From Galbula dea (lineage: Eukaryota > Chordata > Aves > Piciformes > Galbulidae): a stretch of 64,000 nucleotides of DNA. The stretch spans positions 124,001-188,000 of the forward strand of contig VWZX01002298.1 in the NCBI GenBank assembly GCA_013399015.1, given 5' to 3'. Below are positions 27,301-39,300 of the stretch, one piece after another (positions within the stretch are counted from its first letter, which is position 1; each line of letters opens with the position of its first letter). Made by a program: the position numbers and the translations under genes. The notes beneath the pieces were generated by a model that was given only the letters and a program-made list of their open reading frames with translations, was not told the origin of the DNA and made no database searches.

Positions 27301-30300
27301 AGCATGTGCTGCTGATTTATGAGCAGTATATACCATGACCAGAGGATGTTTGGATCAAGACCTGCAGAAGGCTTAAAATAAATCCTGGAGTTTACATGTG
27401 AGCTCAAGTGATGCTAGATATCAGGGGCAGGTTGTGGGCTGCTGTGACTCTATCTTTCTTCTCCAATGACTCTATTCCAGCAGCAGTTCTATTTCAGGTC
27501 ACGAGAGAAGGAAGCAGCCTCATGGTCCTTTGAGATGGCAGACAACCTCAGGCACCCTATTGGGGGCTGGCTGTAGGCATTGCAGATCAACAGCAGCTGG
27601 CCTTCCTTGTGAGCATACAGCTTTAGCTGGCAAAAACTCTTTTCTGACACAACTCAGAACCAGGCACCAAAGTCAGAGCTCACAGAGAGGGCTTCTCCCT
27701 CCTTGCCTTGCTCAGTGCCCACTGCAGAATTGGAGCAGTGATCCACGCAGGGATGTACCTGTGCCAGGGTGGCTTTTAGCTAACAAGCTGGCTGGTGGTT
27801 TTTATATTATTTTTTCCCCTGCTTCTGGCTGACAGAGCAAAGGTTTCTAATGGGGACCAGGCCAAAGCCTGTTTTGAATGCCATGGTCCTCATATCTGCA
27901 ACATATGGCCATGCTTCAATATGAGTGATTTTGCTCTGGTGTGTATCTAACTAACAGGTTTGAATACTCTGGAGTAGGTGATGGAAAAGCCTGGATAAAT
28001 AAACAAGCCTTATTGAATTACCACCTTCTTGATTTTCTCAGGCTGACACTGAAAGATCAGATAGAGCATGAACAAAGTGTCATGAAAACTCATCAGACAT
28101 GGTTTTCTGACACTTTGGGGTGGCATACTTCATCCTGTCCCTTTGGGTGAACTTTTACATCTGTTGTGACCAGTGGGAAAACCCATTCAGGATGTGAGTC
28201 ACTCTTTGTCTCTGGCTGATGCTTCCCTGAGCACAAGGCTTGCACAGCACATGAGTCCATCTGTCTCCTTTTATCCATCTGGCTCTCCTCCCCTTGCAAG
28301 CTTTTGTTTCCACAGAGCAACTAATGGGCAGCTTTAAGTTGCCACCTGCTCAAGCCTGCCCAATATGGGGTGGATTTTTAGCTGTCTGGCATAGCCCAGC
28401 CCCTGCAGACACCTGGGCCACTCAGCTGGGATCAGTGGAGTGAGACAGAAGCCATGGGGTTTAGTACACACTGCCATTTCAGGTGTGATGGTTGGGAAGA
28501 TAAAACCACTCTTCTTCAGGTGTCCCTGGAAGAGAGAATGACAGAGGCACAGGGCACACAGTTATTGATACTTAACCCTTTTTTTTTAGCAGCTACACCC
28601 AAATTTATATGTGAGGGTGAGTCACATAGATGTGCAGGTCCTCTCACTGGTAGCAGGTCTTTCTCTGAAGTGAGCTGCCAGTTTGCTAGCAAAGAGCACC
28701 TGTAGGGACAGGTTTTCTCCTGAGCACAGGACTTGACTCAATCTTATTGACCACAATGAAAGCAGCAGGAGCTGCTCTGTAGGATCAGGCATTCAAAGCA
28801 AGCTCTGAAAAAATACTTTTATTGTTCTTTATTTCCACAAGGACTCTTAAAACCAAACCTGAAGTTGTTGCCTAGAAGTCAGAGGGATTTGCAGCAGGTT
28901 GAGGGATGGGATATGTTCCTTTTTACTGCATAAGGAGCAAACAGCTTTGTTCTGCTCTCCTCTCATGTCTTGAAATCCACAGACACTAACAGAGAAGAGG
29001 GAGGCTGCCTTGCGTGTCAATAAGAGCCTGAGTGAGAAGGTGGAAGCTGTGTGCCTGGAGGAGTTTCTGAGGTTCCTGGAGAGGTAGGAAGGATGATGTT
29101 TTCTTCCTTGGCAATATCCTCAGTGCTCAAAAGAAAGAAATGCTGATGAAGTGACTGGCAATTCTGTGTTCACCCAAATCTGCCATTCCCCTCTTTAGTT
29201 TAATAGCTGTTTCCCATCAAGATGTTACTGGAGAGACGGTGCTTCACTGCTGTTTGTGTGCTCAGCATTTGCTGTCAGACTACAGCTGAGGGAACAAGGT
29301 GAATCTGGGCTTGACTGGACAGGTTAAAGCCTTGGGGGATGTTTATTCTGGAGAGGTTCTGACCTTAAAAAAAAAAACAACAGAAAGAGAGGTAGCCACA
29401 AAGCCAGTGCACAGGCTTGGCCTTTCCTACCCTGGCTGTGCTTCCCAGGCAAGGTACTTTCTGCTGGCTCCCTGGAAGGGTGAGGAGCTCTGCTCTGTCC
29501 TGCTTCTCTGAGGAAGATGAACATCTTCTTCTCTGCCCTCTCACCACTTCTTCTGGCTCCTTCTATCTGCATTTTGTTCTTAGGGTCTCCCTCCCCATCT
29601 ATCCCCTGCGGCAGAAAATACCAGTGCTGCTGCCTGTAAGTGGATATTTCAGAAGCAGTTTTAAGATCCTTTGCTCTTTATTTTATAAGAAGAAGGAAAT
29701 TTCTACAAGCTGGAGTTGTCCAGCCATTTGTGAGACTGAACCAGTGACAAAACAGCAGATAGCCTTTTTTCCATACATGGTGAGGCTTTATTCTGCAGCT
29801 TTATTACCAAAGCCTGAGTTGCTTCCCAGAAGCAAATTTTGCAGCAAGAGCAATGATAAAATGAACCTCCTGCCTCTAGATCTCTAGTGATGGCCCCCAA
29901 GCAGCACAAGGGCTCTTCCAATGCTGTTCCTGTCCTCTCCTTGTCCTCTCCTGTCCTCTCCTACCTTGCCAACTGGGCAGGGACCGAGACTGTCTTTCTC
30001 CTGCTGTAGATTCCACCCTGGGGAGTGAAGCCGTGCATGCTGAAAAGACAAATCATCACAGAGTATTTCTTCCATTTGCCACTGGGCTCATATTGTCAGA
30101 TGTGTTATGGAGCATGCCAGCAGATATTTCTTCCTGTTTTAATTTAGCTATGAAAATGAAGTAAGAAGCTTTCTCCAGCTCAATGGGTGCACTGGGATCT
30201 GCAACAGTTTACAAATCTTGGAGAACTGCTTCATCCTCAGGTTAGAAACCAGATTCTGGTGGGATGGGGAGTGAAATGAATTTTCTGCTGCTTGATCTTC

Positions 30301-33300
30301 TTCTAGCTCTGTAATGGGGTCAGTCTTGCCTCTGGCTAGATCTGGTCATCCAACCCCATGCACACAACTCTTATGTGTGGAGGGAGCCAACTGTGGTCAG
30401 CAAGACCCCTTCTGAACTGCCCTGGCTGCCCCAGTGAGAGGGAGACTCAGATGGGGGATATGCTCTTGGTCAGGGCCAGGGCTGCTGCATTGGCAGCACT
30501 GTACTGCTGCTTGTCACCTGCTCCTAGGCTCTGCAGATCACAGAATCACAGAATGTCAGGGGTTGGAAAGGACCTTGAAAGATCATCTAGTCCAACCCTC
30601 CTGCCAGAGAAGGATTCTTCCCTGACCAGGAATTAAACCCTGGCCCCAGAAGTGAGAGCACCAAATCCTAACCACTAGGCCACTACTAGCACTAATGCAG
30701 AGGATGTAGCCTGTGATTCACCATCTCACTCTTCCTGGTGCCCACAACACTGAGTAGGAGACAGGTAGCAATGCCATATTGCGTGTGGAGACACTATCCT
30801 GGCCAACTCTACAGTGTGTTGCAATGTGGTTCCTTTCCTTGGATTGACTCTCCTTCAAAAGGAAGTCCTCATAAATGTTGCACTGAGGTGCATGTGCTAG
30901 TGCACCTCAAGATGAGCCCAGGCTTAAGTGCTTTGCTGAATGAAACCCAGTTGAACATGCCAGGCTTCCTCTGGGGTTGCTAGGAAGGAGGGAAGCAATA
31001 AAGTACAGAAGGCTGGGGGAGGCTGTTAGCACCTATGAGCTAATCCCAGGAGAGCTTGCAGCAATGCAGAAAACAAGTTTCCTTCTCTTCTTCCTGAGTA
31101 AAATTATCTGGGGATCTCTGGAGTCAGCAATATGCCCAAATCCTGCATATGCACAGTGTTTGCTTGACATGGGAGCCATGTGTTGAGCCTAGGTAGCTGT
31201 TTTGTTTGTTGCATTTGCATGTTGCTGATGCTGGATCCTAGACCGAATACTTATGAGGCTCTTTTATGTAGCTCTGTACAGTGATACAGAGAATGAAGTT
31301 GCACACTGAGCTTTTCCAGAAAGTAAAATGTCCATTTTCAAGATGGTGATGATTTTAAGTAGGATTTACTGACTTGAACACTGTTCTGATGGAAAATAAT
31401 TGCTTGTCTTCTATTTGTAGGGCACTGGAGGCACAGAGGATGCTCACCTGGCTTTCATTTGTCAAGGCCACTTTATGCCTGCTCATTTTTGAAAATACTA
31501 GTATTTTCACTTGTGTAGTCTCACTAGTGATGGGTACAAGTGACATTTTTGTGCATTGAGCTTTTGTGTCCTTGTGGCAGTATCTTAAAGAGCCATCCAA
31601 AAGATGAGTGCACATATGTGGGTCACTAAGCTAGCCCTGGACTTCAGCCTGTGTTCATTCAGTTCTCCAGGCAGTTGTGATGGTTACTGTAGAGTTTTGA
31701 TATGAGAGAATGGCCTGATTTGATCTGATCAATACTTTCCATATCTTTTTATTTTTATTTTTTTTTTAACAGGACAGTATGGCATAAGCTAACATATATT
31801 TGCAGTGCTAGCACTGGCCAGAATGTTAAGGTAAATGGATTTCTAGACAGGATGCAAGATGAGATTATGGAGCATTTTCTTCAGACAGTTACTTCTAAAG
31901 TCAAGGTATGGGAGACTCACCTTAACTTTGAATATTTCCAGACTATAGGGCAGGCAGACACTTCACTCTCATGTCCTGATTTGGAAAGGGTGAAAACATA
32001 GTTTGATCTTCAGGCCCAGTACCCTCCTCTGCCTTGTCTGAATTTATCTATTGACAGCTTTGTCTTTTCCAGCCTTTGGGATCACAGTTCTTCTGTTTGT
32101 AGTATTTGCTGTTGTGCTACAAATGAGCACCTCATGGTGCCTCTGGGCACCCAGGGTTCAAGGGTTGTAATTGTGCCTACTCATCCCCAGCAGCTGGGCA
32201 TCTTCCTGGGGCAGTGCCCCAAGGCTGTGGTGGGTAGTCAGAATGTATAAAAGGCTGACCAGAAATCTATCCCTCCCCTGAGACAAGTTCCCCTCTTTTC
32301 ACTCTTTCTAATGTGAGAGTATTAGCCCAGACACCCACATTCATATCCTGGGCTCCATGTCTGGATAGCACACAACTGTAGGCTCCTAATAGCTTGTGGT
32401 GTTGTGTGTTTCCTTGAGGAGCTCCCCTGAGCATCTTCAGGCTCATTGGATGGGCTCATTTGAGCCTGCTAAAGGCAGCAAAAGGAAAATGACAAACCAA
32501 ACCTTGTCCACACTGTGTGGTTTTGGTCTCCAGAGCTCATTGCCAGTCTGTTCCATGGAGCCATACCTTGAGACCTGTGTGGTCTAGTGCATGTGGAGTC
32601 CCTGCCTGTGGCAGAAGGGTTGGAACTACATGATCTTTAAGGTCCCTTCCAACCTGAGCTATTCTATGATTCTGTGTTTGACTTGAGACAGGAGCTGGGG
32701 GTGGTTCCAACAGGGAACATGGACAACCCTGTAGAGGAACAGGAGACCTAAGGCTCAGGTTTTCTCTTTCTGTGGCTCTGTCAACACAGGCTTCAAATAA
32801 TGAAAGACAGAGTTTATCCTCTGCTTGCCTGCTAAATGATCCTTATACTTACCCATTGAATAAGAGGCAATGACCACGGTGGAAGCAGGATGCTAGAGCA
32901 GGGTGCAGAATGGCTGCCTCTTCCTGCACCCACCACCTGTAGGGGCACTTCTTACATTGTCACTGGTTTAGAGCTCTTGCCATCCCTTTTTCATAGTTTT
33001 TGGTCTTAAGAACTTAATACATCCTTCCTGAGTTTGAATTCTTTCTTTCTTTCACCTTCTTTGTAATGAAAGCACAGGATGCTGTAGCTCATGGAGTCTG
33101 TTCCTGAGAGTAAGAAAGAGCAAAAGCAGAATAATCTGTGTCTGTTTTGTGTGCAGTGTCTCTGTGTCTGTGCAGTCTCCCTTTGACCCTCTCTCTCCTT
33201 TTTCCTCAGGGAACACTGAAGGAGCACTTCAAAAAGTGTGACAGTGATTTTGACCACATCCTTGAATCCTTAAAGCAAAGCTTTTTGGCATTTGGGAAGA

Positions 33301-36300
33301 AAAAAACAGACACTTATGAGGTAAGAAATATGTAAGTAAGAACAAGATATTACTCATGAAATAACTGAAACTAGTCCTTGAAACTCTGAATGGCACAGTA
33401 CTTGGACATTAATCCAATTTACAATTTTGTCTGTTGTCAAAAAGGCTTTTAAAGATCTAGTGGTCTCAGTCCAGTTCCTCTATCCAATGGAGATGGCTAT
33501 CTTCTTCACTGTGACAGTTAGGACCTTGTTGTAATCTCAGCAGAGAAACCAACAAATGAAGGAACATGGAATCTGAATGTACCTCCTAAATATAGAGGGG
33601 GAGTGTTGGACCATCCCTGATCTTACCACTGCTCCAGTACCATTATACTGGAAATTGTCTCAGCTTCTAACGTGCCTCACACTTAGTTGTATGGAATATT
33701 CACCCCTTTGAGGGAGAGCGAACACATGGAAAGGTGAAAGGTCCAGGTCCCCAAAGGACATAGTCTCACAGGCAGACTTAAATATGCCAGGGTTGGCAAA
33801 GAACAACCTTGAATCTGTGTCTTTGGCAATGAAATTTGTACCTGAGGTACCTTCTTTTATATGCAGGTTGGATTTGCTTGCTGCTACCTGTGACACACCT
33901 CTCCCTAGGCACTAGATTCTCTTTAAATTACCCTCCTAGGTCTGCAGGCTCTTTGTCAGTGCTGATTTTAATTAACATTTTGAAATGAGGAAAAGAGTAA
34001 TGGAACAGAAAAAAATAGGAGCTATTCTGCTGTTCTTCAGAGCCTGTCACTGGACATTATATCACACTAGTGCTGGGGCAAGCAGCAGCTCAGCGATGGA
34101 GCACTGTGCCAGAGCTAGCTGTCTCATGCTTTGTCTGCTTTGGACAGGGGTGGGGATTTCCTGTGCCTTTGGACTGCAGCCTAAACCTGCTCTGATTTCG
34201 GTTGCTAATGAAAATGTGGATTATGTGCTGCAGCCCATCTTCCCTTGGAAGCATTCACTCTCCCTCCCTCTTTCAGGCATTGTATGGTCTTGACAGCAGG
34301 GTTTCTCAACAGGTAGTGGGTGGCTCAGAGATGCCCAGGTGACTCCTTTGTACCCAGCCACTACGATGTGCCCAAGGAGATGGCCCTGGGATGTGTCTAA
34401 TGGAGATGCTCCAGGGAGGCTGGATCTGTCTTTGTAGTCCAAGCTGTTCCCAAGTGATGTGTTTGCTAGCCTGGGGCTAAGCCAAGTGTCACTGCTGCTC
34501 TGTAGTGTGAGTGATCTCAGCTATCAGGTCTCATTGCTTTCAGTTGGATATCTCCACACCTGTCATCAATGTTTGTGTCATCCACATGCAGCTTGGAGGT
34601 ACTCCATGTGTTAGATTAGGCATTTTAAAAGGATACTTAAGCAAAGAAATGTGACAGTCATCTGCATGGACCCTGCATCTGCTGTCTACACTGCTCAGAG
34701 TCCTATTAGTATGATCTGGTCCTTAGTACCTGGAAGTTAATCTGAATGTCTTTGCTCTGGAACAGGCCCTCATCAAGGCTGTCAATGGCATCATTATTAC
34801 AGAATATGTGCAGGCCCTCCTCACCACCTGTAGGAAACCATCTTCTGTGCAGAGGAGGAGGATTGTCAGCAAGGTAGAAGAAGATCATAGGATGCTGCAA
34901 ACCATATTTAAAGAGTGCTTGGTAAGTCTTTAAGAGGGTTGCAGTTTTGCTCTCCATCATCAAGAACAGTACCACCAGAGGAAAAAGTTCTGAAAGCAAC
35001 AGAAAAACTTAAGAGATCTTACCACAGTAGTATCCAGCTTCACAGAAATGACAATCAGATGTGCTGACAGCCCTTCTGATCTGCCAGAAGCTGTTAGCTT
35101 ATAGGTTCGAAATGTGTGACTAGAGGAGGCAAGTTTCATGCTCTTGCCACTGAAATAAGAATGAGGCAGGCTACTCTGAGCTGGTGAGACAGCTTCAAAG
35201 CTTTTAGCTCCCTCAGGCAAGCCTTTGGTACATGGCATGGAAGTGCAGATTAGGAAGAGCTGGGTATCCTTCAGTGCTTTCCCTTGAGCCTCTGGAGAGA
35301 TGAACCAAACCAGCTGGTCCACATCTTCACTTCTCTGTGGATTGCCCTGTACGGCTGCTCTTCCCTGGACTTGGGGCGTGCGTTGTCACCCTTCCATCCA
35401 GCCTCAGCATCCCTTGCTGCAGGCCCTTCCCAGCCCCTCAGAGCTGGTGCTGAGGGCTGTGTGAGCCATTTCCCTGTGCTGCAGTGTTTCCTTAGGGGCA
35501 GAAACATGCTGATAGGCGGGTGTTGGCCTCTTCTCCCTTGTGACAAGTGACAGGACTAGAGGGAATGGGCTTAAGCTGAGCCAGGGTAGGTTTAGATTAG
35601 ATATTAGGAAGAATTTCTTTACTGAAAGAGTGGTTAGGTATTGGAATAGGCTGCCCAGAGAGGTGGTGGAGTCACCATCCCTGGAGGTTTTTAAGAAGAG
35701 GATAGATGTGGTTCTTCAGGGGATGATTTAGGGGTAAGAGTAGTGTAGGGCTATTGGTTGGACTAGATGATCTTGAGGGTCCTTTCCAACCGTAATGATT
35801 CTGTGATTCTGTGTGATTCTGTGGTTCGTGACAGTTGCAGGGAGAATCATAGAATATTCTGAGCTGGAAAGGACCCACAAGGATCATCTAGACCAGCTCC
35901 CTGCCTTGTGCAGGACACCCCACAAATCACACCATATGCCTGAGAGAGATGGCCTAAAGCCTCCTGAACTGTGTCAGGCTTGGTGCTGTGACCACCTCCC
36001 TGGGATGGTTGTTCAAGAGCCCAACCACCCTCTGGGTGAAAAACCTTTTCCTGATATCTAACTTAAATCTCCCCTGACTCAACTTCATACTGTTACTTCA
36101 AGTCCTATGACTATCCATAAGGGTAAAGAGATTGGTGCCTGCCTCTCTGTAACCCGCTGTGAGGTCTCCCCTCAGTCTCCTCTTCTCCAGGCTGAGCAAA
36201 CCAAGTGACCTCAGTCACTCATAAGGCTTCCCCTCCAGACCCCTCACCATCTTCGTAGCCTTCTTCTGAATGCTTTCCAGTAGCTTAATACCCTTTCTAC

Positions 36301-39300
36301 ACTGTGACCCACAAAAATTGCACACAGTGCTGAAGGTGCAGCTGCACTAGTGCAGAGCACAGCAGGACAATCGCCTCCTTTGACCAGTGAATCTCCTGCA
36401 GGAGTTAACACCTCACACTGTTAGGAGGTAAAGATGCATTGCAGAAGGGATAAGTTGGGGTAAAAACAGAGCCACACCTTTGAAGAAAACCTGTGGAAAA
36501 ATGCTAGGTCTGATTTGCAGAAGCAACTTTGAAAGCTTAAAAAAGCCTCTTTGCTTAATTCATAATCTGTTGTAATTGGCAGTGTGCACATGGCATTTGC
36601 AGATGCCACCACACAGTCACATGGCTCCCTTGATTACCCAAGGGCAAGGACTGCAATGCCAACAGCATCCCCTCCTGCAGCTGCTCCAGCCAGAGAATGG
36701 CTGCTGTGCAATGTCCCCTGGCACAGCTCTTTTGCAAATGCAGGCTGAGAGTGCCCAGGCATAGCACTTATAAGAGGTTGATCTGAGCATCATGTTAATG
36801 GCTGTGAAGTTCATTTGATAACAGGACTCACATGTGACAGAGCAGATAAAAACCCCTGGGCTTTATTGGTTTTAATAATTTCACAAATTCTGAGTCATTC
36901 TCACAACTTGTGAATTTAGGTGCTAGGGAACGGAAATCTAGTTCTCCCAGACAAGTTCCCCTGCAAGTTGTTTGTCAGAAATTCTTGCTTTGTCCAAAGT
37001 GAAATCAAAACAATTATCTGTGGGCTCCTCATAAAAGCTCTCAGACCCATTACAATTAATGCATTAGTTTCATGGTGAAAAGCTGGAAGTTGCCTGTGCT
37101 TTTAGCTGAAGACCCACTTCACCTGGAGTGATCAGTCACAGAGGAGTCAACGCTTTGAGGAATCAAGCCATTGGGAATAGCAGGAAGATTCTCTGATCTT
37201 GACTCTGAAGTTTACCAGCGATGCTGTGCTCAGCATCAACTTTGGATACAGTGTGCAAGGAAAGCTTGTTTTATAGTGTAAAGGAGATGCAGGAAATCTA
37301 ATTATCTACTAAACCCCTGTATTCATCTTGGGTGAGAAAAGTCTGCATCTAGTTAGCACTGTTTCACTTGTGTTTCCAGCCTGTTCTTTTTCTTACTCGA
37401 TGTGGGAGCACTGAAAACCTCGAGGAGGAAATGCCTAAGTGATTTGCAGGGGACAGCCTGCTCCTCAGTCAACTGAGGTACACTGTTATGCATGCAAAAC
37501 ATGTTCTCTGCTGCAGACCGAATTTGTCGTGCAGTTGGTGCACGGGCTGCACCTTCTTTCTGCCCTGCTCTGCCCCTCTCTTCAGCCTCTTCCTTCCCCT
37601 CCTTCCTCAGACCACATTAGGAAATGCCTTCCTTCTCTCCTCAGAGCAATAGGTGTCAAAGACACTTAAGCACTGCTGGCAAGACATCTCTTTCTTGTCC
37701 TTTTCAGTTGCAGGCTGTTTACCTCTGACCTTGCCTGTCTGTCCAAACAGTGCTTAACTGAATCTGACACCTTCGAATTAATTAGCAGTTTGTAATAGTG
37801 AGCGTGCCAAGTACGAAACTGTACGGTATTGGTGCCTGAGGAGCTGAGCAGAGCTTGTGCTCTGTGCAGAGCTAGACATGCTGTGTGCCTGCAGTGCAGA
37901 GGCAGAGGGGGAAGGCTGCGTTCAGATACTATTAATTATTATGGTTATTATTTGGAAGTTTTGGTTGGTGTGGAGGTGAGCTGCATTGTGAATATGGCCT
38001 GCTGTTTCTGATGCCTCTGGAGATGAGGGGAACCTGGACTTCTGCCCTAGTTTGACAGCCTCTTCTCCAGGTTTTCTTTGCCACAGAGTCTCTGTAGAGG
38101 TGATGGCATCAATAATTCAGGGAAGCAATTTACTTGCATTACCACACTGATGAAAAATGTGAGCAAGACTTGAAGCTCTCTCTTGCCAGTTCAGCCACAT
38201 TGTGCTTCCTCTGGATTTTCATTTAAATTTCGTTTTTGCATTTTTAAATGCTGCCTGTTTCTTGCTGAGGCTTTCTTCTTCTGTGTGTTCCAATTCAAAG
38301 GGAGCTGACTATATACAGCATATACCAGTCATGTCATATCTTTTTCAGTGTCCAGCCCTGCTTCTCATTTTTTTCTGTTTTTCTGTTAGAGGATCTGTGT
38401 CCCCTCACCCTCTCCTCAAGATTGCTTTTATGTCCCTGGGCTTGCTTGAGGGCAGCAGAAATGCCATCATGTCTGACCAACAGAGCTTATTTTTATACTG
38501 GCACAGGGCTGTGCCTACCTCTGAAATCAAACTACTTCCTAAAGGGCAAAATGGCCTTGAGAGGATGGGCAATAAAGGGGAAAAAGAGGTACATTTACCT
38601 CCTTTACCAAAGGAAAGGCAGGGGGTGATTCTATGCTGCTGAAGGTGGTCACCCAACCACCCTGGAAGCAGTCTGTGGCTACACTCCAGTTTCTTTTCTC
38701 CAACCCTGGGGGGAAAACAGGCTTCTATACATGCACAGATAGTCCTGCAAAGGTCCTAAAAAATGCAGTGAGATCCCTGGTCTGATATGAGTCCAGCTCT
38801 TAATGTTGTATGCTCCTTCCCTTGCCCTGAACACACCTTTACTTTTCTCCCCAGGGTCCTGCAGCTGGTCACTTCAAGGATCCTATAAAAGCAATTTTAG
38901 AACTTATTCAAACTTCTGATGCTGAGGGGATGAAAATAGCCCTTTTGCCCATTCTCAAAGAATTTCCTGATCTAAGGTAAGATCTTTTATTGCTCTGTCT
39001 TCTACAGTTTCTTACATGATTACTTGTCACCAGAAACCAATTCTATGCTTCTATGATTCTATGATATTAGTCCTGCAACACTTTCTGCAGCGTGCTGGGT
39101 CTGGCACAATGCATACCTCTGAATGTGTTCAGTGCTACCTATTGGCAGGTGCTGATTAACATAGTTTGTAACTTTGCCAGACATTGATCAGTGAAATGAA
39201 GATGTCCTTCTGTAAAGTTGAAGGATGGATGAAATGGCTGTCAACAAAACAGGAATGCTGTGGAAACATACTGCCTAAATGAACAATTTACAGGCACATT

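Noticed and set aside
30618..30689. Functional tRNA-Glu gene
   Set aside because: The acceptor stem does not pair, the anticodon stem is weakened, box B is decayed, and a CR1 tail is attached.
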